Below are positions 26,201 through 34,588 of a stretch of DNA of 64,000 nucleotides, piece after piece. The position numbers and the translations under genes were made by a program. Below the pieces are notes generated by a model. It was not told the DNA's origin and did not search any database. It was given only the letters and a program-made list of their open reading frames with translations. The first letter of the stretch is position 1, and the number at the start of each line of letters is the position of its first letter. The stretch comes from AWTP1-13 sp963832445 (lineage in GTDB: Bacteria > Pseudomonadota > Alphaproteobacteria > Rhizobiales > Hyphomicrobiaceae), in the NCBI GenBank assembly GCA_963832445.1, contig CAWHUM010000010.1, positions 248,001-312,000 on the forward strand, written 5' to 3'.

Positions 26201-26329
26201 TGCGCTACTCCCAAAGATCTGAATGTTTCCAAAAACGTTGCCACCTGCCCAATCGAGCGGCCCAGAGGTGACACTTAGTCTGCAAAGCGCAGCTGGGCGC
26301 TGGCAAGGGCGGCAGCCGGCGATGGCAGG

Positions 26330-26512
26330 CTAGGCGTTGTCCGGGAACAGCTCGAACATGCCGTCCAAACCCTCTTGCACCTTGCCGAGGTATTCCGTCA
26401 TCTTTGCCTTGGTCTGGGCGTTGGGATGCGCCTTCACCACATCCTCCAGACCGTCGACGGCTTCGGTGAGCTTGTCGATGGCTTGCAGCAGGGCGTCGTT
26501 CTCGTTGGCCAT
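26330..26512 (-). CDS. Small hypothetical helical protein, 60 residues
   Basis: 60 residues, acidic, predicted mostly helical, with regular hydrophobic spacing (LLQAIDKLTEAVDGLEDVV, YLGKVQEGLDGMFELFP) suggestive of a helical hairpin or small coiled coil. GAGG stands just before the ATG. No family was recognised. It lies between the dienelactone hydrolase and a Bug receptor on the same strand. Confidence 0.55.
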   Translation of the reverse strand: MANENDALLQAIDKLTEAVDGLEDVVKAHPNAQTKAKMTEYLGKVQEGLDGMFELFPDNA

Positions 26513-26587
26513 GGTAACCTCGCTTTTTGCGACCGCCGGCGACCATACAGGAGCGCTTTGACGCCCGGAAGCTCGCTCGTGCGCCCG

Positions 26588-27577
26588 CTAGTCCGGCGCC
26601 TTGAGTTTAGCCTTCTCGATCACGCCGCCCCACAGCGCGCGTTCGCGCTCCAGGAACGCTGCCATCTCCTCGCGCGTATTGCCGATGACCTGGGCCCCGT
26701 GCGTCTCGAACTTCTTGCGCACGTCGTCGGTCTTGAGCACGCCGACGACGGCCTTGTTGATGGCCTCCACGATCTCGTCGGGCGTGCCCTCCGGCGCCAC
26801 CAGCCCGAACCAGGCCACCGAGACGAAGCCCGGCAGCGCCGCCTCCGACATGGTCGGCACGTCGGGCAGCAGCGGCGAGCGCTGCGGCGTGCACAGGGCC
26901 AGGATCTTGAGCTTGCCGGCCTGATGCTGCGGCAGCGACGAGGAAAGGTTGTCGAACATGAAGAGGATGTGGCCGCCGAGCAGGTCGTTCATGGCAGGCG
27001 CCGTGCCGCGGTAGGGCACGTGGTTGAACTTGACGCCGGCCATGGTCTCGAACAGCGCGGTGGTGAGGTGCGAGGTGGCGCCGATGCCCTGCGAGCCGTA
27101 GGCGATGCCGCCGGGATCGGCCTTGGCCTTCTCGATCAGCTCCTTGACCGTCGACACGCCGAGCTTGGGATTGACGATCAGCACGTTGGGCGAGCTGCCG
27201 AGGATGGTGATCGGCTTGAACTTTGTCGGGTCGTAGTTGAGCTTCTTGTAGAGTGCGTGGTTGATGGCGAGCGTGGTGGGCGGCGAGGCCAGCAGCGTGT
27301 AGCCATCGGCCGGGGCGCGCGAGAAGGATTCCGCGCCGACGTTGCCGGCGGCGCCCGCCCTGTTCTCCACTACCACCGCCTGCTTCCAGACGTTGCTCAG
27401 CGCATCGGCGACGATGCGGGGCAGCGCGTCGGCCGTGCCTCCCGCCGGATTGGGGACGATGATCTTGACGGTCTGGGAGGGGTAGCTCTGCGCCGCCGCC
27501 GGCGTGCTCGACGCAATCAGGGCCGGCGCAAGCAATAGCGCCGCGAAAGGCAGGCAGGCGACAGTCCTCGGTCTCAC
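26588..27577 (-). CDS. Bug-family tripartite tricarboxylate transporter solute receptor
   Basis: 329 residues with a signal peptide ending AAAQ and the hallmark Bug motifs: YPSQTVKIIVPNPAGGTADALPRIVAD at the mature N-terminus, VVENRAGAAGNVGAE, and LPGFVSVAWFGLVAPEGTPDEIV near the end. These periplasmic Venus-flytrap proteins bind carboxylates, nicotinate-type or other small acids for TctAB transporters. No tctAB genes lie nearby, as is common in genomes with many Bug paralogues. The decayed receptor at 24707-24985 is a relative. Confidence 0.9.
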   Translation of the reverse strand: MRPRTVACLPFAALLLAPALIASSTPAAAQSYPSQTVKIIVPNPAGGTADALPRIVADALSNVWKQAVVVENRAGAAGNVGAESFSRAPADGYTLLASPPTTLAINHALYKKLNYDPTKFKPITILGSSPNVLIVNPKLGVSTVKELIEKAKADPGGIAYGSQGIGATSHLTTALFETMAGVKFNHVPYRGTAPAMNDLLGGHILFMFDNLSSSLPQHQAGKLKILALCTPQRSPLLPDVPTMSEAALPGFVSVAWFGLVAPEGTPDEIVEAINKAVVGVLKTDDVRKKFETHGAQVIGNTREEMAAFLERERALWGGVIEKAKLKAPD

Positions 27578-27822
27578 GTTTCCCCCAATCGGATCGCTAC
27601 CGTCATTGTGTTGGCGCGCACCCTAGCTGCCGAGGCCAGCAGGCGCAAATTCAGGCCGTGGGGGCCGCGCGTTTCAGCGCCGGTCTCGCAGCGGTCGATC
27701 CAGCCCCAAGAGCGGACAATTCAACTGCAAGGTCTGCACGGGCGAGATGCGCCAATTCCCGACATTCGAGCTCAAGCCCGTGCGGCGGGCTCACGAAATC
27801 CGCAAAAACGAGTGACCGGTCT

Positions 27823-28257
27823 CTATCTTAGCGTAATCGCCAGACCGCTCAGATCTGCGTTCGCCAGCAATCCCACCTGCCTGCCGCTCAATTCCAGCAC
27901 CGCGCCCTTCTGGTTTCTCAGCACAATGGCGCGCACGCCACGGCCGACGGCAAGCCCCGCGCCCGCAGCGCCGTAGACGCCCGCCACATCCGACGGCCGC
28001 GTGATGTTGCGCACCGTTCCGTGCAGCACGGTTCTCGAGCCGCCGAAGACCAGGCCGTAGTCCAGCCCGCCGGTCGACAACCGGTAAGCCCTTCCCCTGA
28101 AGTAGAGTGTGCCGCTGCCACCGGAGCCGCCAATGATCCACCCAGCCTTGTAGATCGTGAGCCTCACGGTCCCGCTGTCGGCGAGACTGGCGGAGGACAA
28201 GCCGGCAAGTGCAACGAGCGCGATCAGCGTGGTGCGAACGGTCGATGAAATTTTCAT
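27823..28257 (-). CDS. Small secreted glycine-rich hypothetical protein
   Basis: 144 residues: a signal peptide (MKISSTVRTTLIALVALAGL to ASLA), then a Gly-rich beta-type protein with GWIIGGSGGSGTLYFRG, FGGSRTVLHGTVRNI, YGAAGAGLAVGRG and the end NADLSGLAITLR. The pattern is reminiscent of DUF1134/EipA-like or Ysc84-like envelope proteins, but the match is too loose to name. The start is fixed by GGGAGGG before the ATG at 28257; a longer frame reaches 28392. Confidence 0.65.
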   Translation of the reverse strand: MKISSTVRTTLIALVALAGLSSASLADSGTVRLTIYKAGWIIGGSGGSGTLYFRGRAYRLSTGGLDYGLVFGGSRTVLHGTVRNITRPSDVAGVYGAAGAGLAVGRGVRAIVLRNQKGAVLELSGRQVGLLANADLSGLAITLR

Positions 28258-28494
28258 GGGGCATCCCTCCCGGAGCGGTTTCGGAGCTTGGTGCAGCCAA
28301 GCAGAACGAATCACACCCGCATCTCTTACCGGCGGATTGAGGAAGCAAGATGTTCGGGAGTGCCAGCTTTCGATTGGGATCAGAAGCGGCAATCCCCCGA
28401 CTGAGCAGTGCGCTTCTGCTGTTGTTCGAACAACTGACGTCGTCGCTCGGAGTAGCGGGCGCCGTCGCTATGCTTAAGCTTTCGAGACCCGGAT

Positions 28495-29259
28495 CTAGAT
28501 TTGTGCCGAGTAGCCGCCGTCGACAGGAATTGCCGTGCCGGTGACGAAGTCGGAGGCCTTGCTGGCCAGGAACACGGCGATGCCGGCTAGATCCTGTGGC
28601 TCGCCCCAGCGGGCCGCCGGCGTGCGCATCAGCACCATGGCGTTGAGGCCCTTGATCTGAGCGCGAGCGCCTTTTGTGAGGTCGGTGTCGATCCAGCCGG
28701 GCAGCACGGCGTTGGCCTGGATGTTGTCCTTGGCCCAGCCGGACGCCAGTGACTTGGTGAGCTGGACGATGCCGCCCTTGGAGGCGCCGTAGGCGGGCGC
28801 GAAGCCGGCGCCGAAGATCGACAGCATGGAGCCGATGTTGATGATCTTGCCGCCGCCCGCCTGCTTCATGTGCGGGTAGGCCGCCTGCGAGCAGGTGAAG
28901 GCGCTGGTGAGGTTGATGTCGATCACCTGCTTCCACTCGGCGGTGGAGAGCTCCTGGGCCGGCTTGCGGATGTTGATGCCGGCGTTGTTGACGAGGATGT
29001 CGAGGCGGCCGAGACGCGCCGCGGTTTCGTCCACCAGGCGGCGGCATTGCGCCTCGTCGGTGACGTCGCCGGTGACCACGGCGGTCTTGACGCCGAGCCT
29101 GGCCAAGTCGGCGGCGGCGGCCTCGGACTTGGCACTATTGCGGCCGGCGATGGCGATGGCGCAGCCGGCCTCTGCCAGCCCGCGGGCCATGCCGAGGCCG
29201 ATACCGCCGTTGCCGCCGGTGACGAGGGCCACGCGGCCGGTGAGGTCGAACAGGGACAT
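28495..29259 (-). CDS. Short-chain dehydrogenase/reductase (SDR)
   Basis: 254 residues, a classical SDR: cofactor motif TGGNGGIG (about 15-22), NNAG (about 91-94), and the catalytic Ser with Tyr-xxx-Lys in GSMLSIFGAGFAPAYGASKGG. Overall closest in style to gluconate/2-deoxygluconate 3-dehydrogenases (PGWIDTDLT, PVDGGYSAQI ending). It oxidises a secondary alcohol with NAD(P). The ATG at 29259 follows GAGGAG; the much longer frame upstream to 30819 is antisense to the histidine kinase and not real. Confidence 0.92.
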   Translation of the reverse strand: MSLFDLTGRVALVTGGNGGIGLGMARGLAEAGCAIAIAGRNSAKSEAAAADLARLGVKTAVVTGDVTDEAQCRRLVDETAARLGRLDILVNNAGINIRKPAQELSTAEWKQVIDINLTSAFTCSQAAYPHMKQAGGGKIINIGSMLSIFGAGFAPAYGASKGGIVQLTKSLASGWAKDNIQANAVLPGWIDTDLTKGARAQIKGLNAMVLMRTPAARWGEPQDLAGIAVFLASKASDFVTGTAIPVDGGYSAQI

Positions 29260-29433
29260 GGGGGCTCCTCGTGGATCGATCAGGGCGGGAAGGCGGAGCA
29301 TAGCGCGTGGCCCGCCAAAGTCAGCAGGATGCCGGCCCCGCGGGTCCCGCAACGCTAATGTGGCATCGGCGTTGCGTGCAGGCGTGCAAGGGGGGAGAAT
29401 CCAACCAAGGCAAAACGCAAGAGCGCTGTTCCC

Positions 29434-30738
29434 ATGTCGTCTGCAACCGGCACTACCCCAGCCGAGGGGCCCGGGGTCCAGGACCCCTTCTACTTCATCG
29501 CCAGGTCGACTGCGGGCCAGCTGGGCACCGAGTTCCTCACCGCGCTCGTGCGCAGCATGCACGAGGCGATGGACGTCAGCGGCGCCGTCATCACCCGCGG
29601 CGTGGGCGAGCCGCCGCTCAAGGCGCGCGCCTCCTTCAGCTGGAAGAAATCGGGCGGCCAGTTTCCCGCCGAGTACGAGTTGGAAGGCACGCCCTGCAAG
29701 CTGGTGTACGGCGGGCAGGCGATCATCGTGCCCCAGCAGCTGTGGCAGCGGTTCCCGCGCGAGGCGGGGCTCGAGAGCTATTGCGGGGTGCCGCTCAGGA
29801 ACGGTGCCGGCAAGGTGATCGGGCATTTCTCGGTGGTGTCGGAGGTGCCGATCCCCAACATGGAGCGCACCGAGGGCATCATGCGCATCTTCGGCATGCG
29901 GGTGGAAGCCGAGCTGCAGCGCATCGAGGCCGAGCAGGAACGGGCCGCGCTGATCCAGCGGCTGAGCCACGCGCTCGACCGGCTCGACCGCCAGCACCAG
30001 CTGACGCGCCGGGCAAACACATTCAAAACTGAGATGCTGGGCATGGTGGCGCACGATTTGCGCAACCCGCTGTCGGCCATCATCGGCCGCGCCGAGCTGA
30101 TCGAGCAGCTGTTCGAGGCCGAGCGGGACGAGGCTAAGCGCCGCGAGCGGGTGCAGAGTGCCTGCACCGCCATCGGCCGGGCCGCCGACCGCATGGAAGG
30201 CATGATCGCGGGGCTGCTCAAGTCGGCGCGGGAGGAGGCGCGGGAGATCACACTGCGGTGCGCCGAGGTGGACTTGGGCGACGTGATACGCACGGCGATC
30301 GGCCTCAACCAGCGTGCGGCGGAGGCCAAAGGCATCCGCATCACGCAGGGGGCGGGCGAAGCAGCCGTGATCGTCGCCGATGCGGACCGGGTGATCGAGG
30401 CGGTCGACAACCTCCTCAGCAACGCGGTGAAGTATTCGCCTGCCGGCGGCGAGGTGCTGGTGGAGGCGAGCATCGATCGGGGCGCCGGGTGGGCGGTGAT
30501 CGACATCAACGACCGCGGCGAGGGCATGAGCGAGGGCGATATCGCGCAGGCCTTCCAGCGCTTCCAGCAGCTTTCGGCCAAGCCGACCGCGGGCGAGAGC
30601 TCGACCGGGCTCGGGCTTGCCATCGTCAGAACCATCGCCGAGGCGCATGGCGGATCGGTGGAGGCGGCGAGCGCGGGCAAGGGCCTGGGCTCCACCTTCA
30701 GCCTGCGCCTGCCGGTCGGCGGGCCGCGCTCTGCGTGA
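29434..30738 (+). CDS. GAF-like sensor histidine kinase (orphan)
   Basis: 434 residues. A GAF-like sensory domain spans about 20-165, a short coiled coil about 160-195, and the HisKA domain has the phospho-accepting His207 in MVAHDLRNPLSAI. The HATPase_c domain carries the N box DNLLSNAVKYSP, the G1 box INDRGEGMSEGD and the G2 box STGLGLAIV. There is no membrane segment, so the kinase is cytoplasmic and senses an internal signal. No response regulator gene is adjacent. The ribosome binding site is poor. Confidence 0.9.
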   Translation: MSSATGTTPAEGPGVQDPFYFIARSTAGQLGTEFLTALVRSMHEAMDVSGAVITRGVGEPPLKARASFSWKKSGGQFPAEYELEGTPCKLVYGGQAIIVPQQLWQRFPREAGLESYCGVPLRNGAGKVIGHFSVVSEVPIPNMERTEGIMRIFGMRVEAELQRIEAEQERAALIQRLSHALDRLDRQHQLTRRANTFKTEMLGMVAHDLRNPLSAIIGRAELIEQLFEAERDEAKRRERVQSACTAIGRAADRMEGMIAGLLKSAREEAREITLRCAEVDLGDVIRTAIGLNQRAAEAKGIRITQGAGEAAVIVADADRVIEAVDNLLSNAVKYSPAGGEVLVEASIDRGAGWAVIDINDRGEGMSEGDIAQAFQRFQQLSAKPTAGESSTGLGLAIVRTIAEAHGGSVEAASAGKGLGSTFSLRLPVGGPRSA

Positions 30739-30763
30739 GCTGAACCAGAGTCGCGCGACGCGC

Positions 30764-31327
30764 TCACCTGCCGAGCGCCGACACCACCTCGGGCAGGATG
30801 GCCGCCGCCAGCCGCGCATGGCCGTGCGGCGTGAAGTGGATGCGGTCGGCTTGGCGCTCGCCGTGCGGCACCGCGCTCAGGTAGTTCTGGCCCATGACGA
30901 CGACGGCGACGTTGCGCGCCGCCAGCCGGCTCTGGATCTGGGCGATGTTGCCCGCGGTCTGGCCGCCCTGGCCGCGGCGGGCATCGTTGCCGCCGGGCTG
31001 CAGGATCACGAGGCGCGTGCCGGGCGGCACGGCCCTGTCGAGCCGCGCCAGCATGCCCCCCGTCGTGTCGCCGTGGATGCCGGCATTGAGGACGGTAGCG
31101 CCGATGCCGCGCGCCTTGAGCATCGCCTGCAGTTGCGCGGGCCAGGCCGAAGCCTTGCCCACGCCCGTTCCAGCCGTGTTGCTGGCGCCCAGCGCGACGA
31201 TCCTGACCGCCTGGGCCTGCGCCTCGGTCCAGACCGCAGCAACGACCATGCTTGCGACCGCGGCGGCGCATGCCACCAGGCTCAAACGCCAGCGAGATCG
31301 GCGCGCAATCGAGTTGAAAGTGCTCAT
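30764..31327 (-). CDS. GDSL/SGNH-type esterase, secreted
   Basis: 187 residues: a signal peptide (about 18-40), then SGNH blocks. Block I is LGASNTAGTG (Ser49), block III is PGGND and block V is DRIHFTPHGH (Asp161, His164). It resembles TesA-like lysophospholipase/arylesterases but has GASN in place of GDS. Cleaves short-chain esters or lysolipids in the periplasm, by family. It converges on the histidine kinase, with 25 bp between the stops. Confidence 0.88.
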   Translation of the reverse strand: MSTFNSIARRSRWRLSLVACAAAVASMVVAAVWTEAQAQAVRIVALGASNTAGTGVGKASAWPAQLQAMLKARGIGATVLNAGIHGDTTGGMLARLDRAVPPGTRLVILQPGGNDARRGQGGQTAGNIAQIQSRLAARNVAVVVMGQNYLSAVPHGERQADRIHFTPHGHARLAAAILPEVVSALGR

Positions 31328-31382
31328 CGAGTTTCCCTTTCATTGACAAACAGGAGATTCGCGCCGTCCCGTGCTGCCCGGC

Positions 31383-31520
31383 TCAAGGCGGCAGGTGCGT
31401 GCCGAACCCGATCCCGACCAGCAATAGGGCGACGATGACGACCAGCGCTGTCGATGTGGCGAACACCGCCGTGCCCACCAGCCATGCGCGCCAGTCCGTT
31501 GCCCGCACTGTCGACAACAC
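31383..31520 (-). CDS. 45-residue single-helix membrane peptide
   Basis: A GTG at 31520 with a near-perfect GGGAGG five bases upstream opens a 45-codon frame. The product has an N-terminal polar part with two Trp and one hydrophobic helix (about 14-39), ending in a short tail. Longer versions of the frame have no ribosome binding site. It lies between the GDSL esterase and a secreted Cys-rich peptide, all on the minus strand. No family was recognised. Confidence 0.45.
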   Translation of the reverse strand: MLSTVRATDWRAWLVGTAVFATSTALVVIVALLLVGIGFGTHLPP

Positions 31521-31566
31521 GTTTCCCTCCCGGTTCAAGGCGCTGCCCCCGCTAGTCGCGGACCGA

Positions 31567-31791
31567 TCAGGACTTCTTGAGGTTGCAGATCCGGCCGCCA
31601 TACTTCGCAAGATGCGGCCAACAGCCCGTGCGCCTGCAATGGTCCATTCGCTCGGCGCAGCGCGCGCCACCACCACGCGAAAGGCACAGCGCGTTCTCGG
31701 CGCTGCACGATGACTGCGCAGCCGCCTCGATGGCAAGCGTGCCGAACAGCGCCAGCGCAAACCCACAGAAAACGAGCGTCCTCGTCATCAC
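31567..31791 (-). CDS. Small secreted cysteine-rich protein
   Basis: 74 residues: a signal peptide (about 1-25) and a mature part of about 50 residues with six Cys (SSCSAENALCL, GARCAERMDHCRRTGCW, RICNLKKS), consistent with three disulfides. Basic and small, so possibly a periplasmic or secreted structural peptide. No family was recognised. It diverges from the CadC-like regulator, with 243 bp between them. Confidence 0.6.
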   Translation of the reverse strand: MMTRTLVFCGFALALFGTLAIEAAAQSSCSAENALCLSRGGGARCAERMDHCRRTGCWPHLAKYGGRICNLKKS

Positions 31792-31951
31792 TCCGCTCCC
31801 AAACTCTTGGCATGCGCAACAGGCGACCCGCCGGCCGTGCCATCAAAGACGCAGTCCCGGACCCGTCCAAGAGAGACCGACAGGCCCGAGACGCGACTTC
31901 CCGCACACGGGTCAGGCGCAAAACGTTTGCACGTAGCCCGCTCGTGCGTCC

Positions 31952-31987
31952 CGAAACGGAGACGAAATTTGCCGAAGCAAAGACGAA
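31952..31987. promoter_or_regulatory. Four helically phased CGAA half-sites before the CadC-like gene
   Basis: CGAA occurs at 31952, 31963, 31973 and 31984, spaced 11, 10 and 11 bases, so all lie on one face of the helix. Two of them are part of a longer repeat AGACGAAAT (31960 and 31981). Winged-helix regulators of the OmpR/PhoB class bind such tandem 11-base repeats. The array ends 48 bases before the ATG of the winged-helix regulator at 32035, suggesting autoregulation. Confidence 0.45.
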
Positions 31988-32034
31988 ATGATAGAAGGCC
32001 CGCTTTGGTTTGAGGCAATAAACCGGTCGCGAGC

Positions 32035-33762
32035 ATGCGTGTTCTGCGGTTCGATGCGTTCACTCTCGACCAGTCACGTCAGGCCCTGCTCCGCGACGGC
32101 ACGGTGCTCGAACTGAGGCAACAGTCCCTCGCCGTCCTCAATCATCTGGTCGAGAACGCCGGCCGGCTCGTTTCCAAGCAGGAGCTGTTCCAGACCGTGT
32201 GGGGTGGCGCCGCCCGCACCGACGACTCGCTCGTCCAATGCGTCAAAGACATCCGCCAGGCGCTGGGCGACGGTGATCACCGCTTCGTCAAGACCGTGCA
32301 CGGGCGCGGCTACTTGTTCGCGCTGCGGGTCACCGAGGGGGCTCCCGATGCCGAGGCGCAGCAGCTGCGGGCCGATGCCGGCGCGCCGGATGCACATCCG
32401 CCGGCCGCTCCGACCGCCTTCCTGCACGCCAAGTGGCAGCGAGGCCTGATTGCAGCGAGCCTGCTGATGGTCGCGCTGGCCGGCAGCGGCTGGCTGCTGT
32501 GGAATTGGGCGCCTCTCGGCCGGCCGGCCGAGCTGACCATGATGGCGGTGCCCTCCATCGCCGTACTGCCCGTCAAGACCCTGGGCGACGAGACAGACGC
32601 CGCGCTCGCCACCCTGGCCGACGAGATCGCCGCGGGGATCTGGCGGGCGCCGCGCGGGTTCGTTCCCGACATCAAGCCGACCAGCGCCGTCAAGGGCGCG
32701 CAAGGCGACCCCAAGGCGATCGGCCGTCAGCTCGGCGTGCGCTATGTGGTGCGCAACCTTGCGCGCCGCGAAGGCGAGCAGCTACTCGTTACCGTTCAGC
32801 TCATCGAGGCGCCAAGCGCCCGGCAACTATGGGCCGGCGACTTCGATTACCGCCTGGGCCAGCCCGGGGCCCAGGGCCGCACCGCCGCGCGCATCGGACG
32901 GTCGCTTGCCGTCGAGGTGCTCAGGGTCGAGGTGCGGCGCCCGCTGCCGGCGCGGCCCGCAGCCGGCCACTACACCATGCTCGGCCGCAAGCTCATGACC
33001 GAGGAGGGCAATTCCCAGACCAACGCCGAGGCGATCGCCTATTTCGAGAAGGCCATCGACGCCGATCCAACGCACATCCTGGCCCTCCTCCACTATGGCC
33101 GAGCCGTGGCCATACATATTCTCAACGGCTGGATGTCCGAGAGCGCGGAGCCCGCGATGCTCGCCAAGGCCGAGCATGCCGTCAACGAAGCCCTAAAGCG
33201 CGATAGCGAGAATACGGGCGGGCACACGATCCACGGCAACCTGCTGCGCGCCAAAGGCGAGTTCGAGCAGGCCATCGTCGCCTTCAAGCGCGCTTTGGCG
33301 ATCAACCAGAATTTTCTTCCCGCTCGTGCGGAGCTGGGGCGCACGCTGATCGACGTCGGCAACTCCGACGAGGCCATCGCCGAGCTGCAGAAGGCTATCG
33401 AGGCGAGCCCGACCGATATCGCCCTCTACATGTGGTACTACTGGCAAGGGTTGGCCGCCGTGCATCAAGGCGACGGCAAGCGCGCGCTGGAGGCGTTGCG
33501 CCAATCGCACCAGGCCAACCGCCAGCACGACAATACCTTCCGCCTGATGGCCGTGGCGTATGCCTACGACGGCCAGGAGGACAAGGCCCGCGAGATGGTC
33601 AAGGAGTTCCTGAAGATGCGGCCGACTGCAACGCTCGACGACTGGAAGCGGCCCAACGCGCGCAGCAACCCGGCGGTCGCCGAGCGCCGCCAGCACATGC
33701 GGGCTACGCTCAAGCGCCTCGGCGTTCCGGAAAGCACAGTGCAGGCCGCAGCAAAGCCCTGA
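32035..33762 (+). CDS. CadC-like winged-helix regulator with membrane helix and TPR domain
   Basis: 575 residues. An OmpR/PhoB-type winged helix occupies about 1-100 (LRFDAFTLD, QSLAVLNHLVENAGRLVSKQ, and the wing HGRGYLFAL). A membrane helix follows (about 141-162, LIAASLLMVALAGSGWLLWN). Then comes a TolB/FlgO-like domain (about 170-305, PSIAVLPVKTLGDE, GVRYVVRNLARREGEQLLVTVQLIEA) and TPR repeats (about 325-540). This is the one-component membrane-bound layout of CadC/ToxR proteins: DNA binding in the cytoplasm, sensing in the periplasm. The target is unknown; the phased CGAA sites upstream and the divergent small secreted genes are candidates. Confidence 0.88.
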   Translation: MRVLRFDAFTLDQSRQALLRDGTVLELRQQSLAVLNHLVENAGRLVSKQELFQTVWGGAARTDDSLVQCVKDIRQALGDGDHRFVKTVHGRGYLFALRVTEGAPDAEAQQLRADAGAPDAHPPAAPTAFLHAKWQRGLIAASLLMVALAGSGWLLWNWAPLGRPAELTMMAVPSIAVLPVKTLGDETDAALATLADEIAAGIWRAPRGFVPDIKPTSAVKGAQGDPKAIGRQLGVRYVVRNLARREGEQLLVTVQLIEAPSARQLWAGDFDYRLGQPGAQGRTAARIGRSLAVEVLRVEVRRPLPARPAAGHYTMLGRKLMTEEGNSQTNAEAIAYFEKAIDADPTHILALLHYGRAVAIHILNGWMSESAEPAMLAKAEHAVNEALKRDSENTGGHTIHGNLLRAKGEFEQAIVAFKRALAINQNFLPARAELGRTLIDVGNSDEAIAELQKAIEASPTDIALYMWYYWQGLAAVHQGDGKRALEALRQSHQANRQHDNTFRLMAVAYAYDGQEDKAREMVKEFLKMRPTATLDDWKRPNARSNPAVAERRQHMRATLKRLGVPESTVQAAAKP

Positions 33763-33961
33763 GGCCGCGAAACGCCAGTCCAAAGATGGACGACGTCGCT
33801 CTTGCCAGCGCAGGTTCCCGATTTGAGCCCTGTCGACCGGCATCGATGGCAGTCATTCCGCGGCGACGGCCCCGACTTCGCCTGGTTGCGGCCGGCAATG
33901 GGCCATTGCTGCCGATGAGCGGCCCGGTTGCGCTTCAATCCGCGGCGCGGCACGTCGTACT

Positions 33962-34432
33962 TCAGAACATGCCGTTCTTGTTCTTGGCGGTAGCCGGATC
34001 GGGGATCGGCTGCACCGCGTCCCAGTGCTCGACCACCTTGCCGTTGTCGTCCATCCGGAACAGATCGAAGATCGCGTTGCCGAGCGTACCGGGCTCGCGC
34101 ATGGCATGGACATGCACGATCACGTAGTTGCCCTCCGCGAAGACGCGCTTGATCTCGCTTTTGTTGTTCGGGAATTTCTCGCGCAGGAAGCCGATGAAGC
34201 CCTTGATGCCCTCGAGCCCGTCGGCGCCGATCGGGTTGTGCTGGATATAGGTGGCGCCGACATAGGTCTTGGCCTTTTCGAAATCCTTATCGTTCAGCAC
34301 CGCGTTGTAGAATTCGACCACGTTCTTCTTGTTGCGTTCCATCTTCTGCGCGTCGGTCAACTGAGCCTGCGACAGCGGCGCGCTGAGCACGAAGGCTGCG
34401 AAGATCACGAATGCAAGGGCCGGTCTGATCAT
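33962..34432 (-). CDS. Secreted SnoaL/NTF2-like protein
   Basis: 156 residues with a signal peptide ending SQAQ and an NTF2-like domain: VVEFYNAVLNDKDFEKAKTY, YIQHNPIGADGLEGIKGFIG, and the end IFDLFRMDDNGKVVEHWDAV, the SnoaL pattern also described as predicted SnoaL-like aldol condensation enzyme. The periplasmic location argues for a binding or protective role. GGGAGG is directly upstream of the start. It lies just downstream of trmFO on the same strand. Confidence 0.82.
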   Translation of the reverse strand: MIRPALAFVIFAAFVLSAPLSQAQLTDAQKMERNKKNVVEFYNAVLNDKDFEKAKTYVGATYIQHNPIGADGLEGIKGFIGFLREKFPNNKSEIKRVFAEGNYVIVHVHAMREPGTLGNAIFDLFRMDDNGKVVEHWDAVQPIPDPATAKNKNGMF

Positions 34433-34588
34433 GCTGTCCTCCCGTTGCCCGGCGTTCTCGCGCGGGCGTGCATGTATGCAAAAGGCTATGCGGGGGCCGG
34501 TCTAGCGTCAATCGGTGGCCGTACGGAGCGTCCTGGGGGGCTGTCGAGGAAGCCCGCCCGGCTTGTCCGGCATCAATGGGCGCGTGCT

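Noticed and set aside
28495..30819. 774-codon minus-strand ORF that includes the SDR
   Set aside because: Only the last 254 codons match SDR; the rest is antisense to the histidine kinase. A ribosome binding site marks the true start at 29259.
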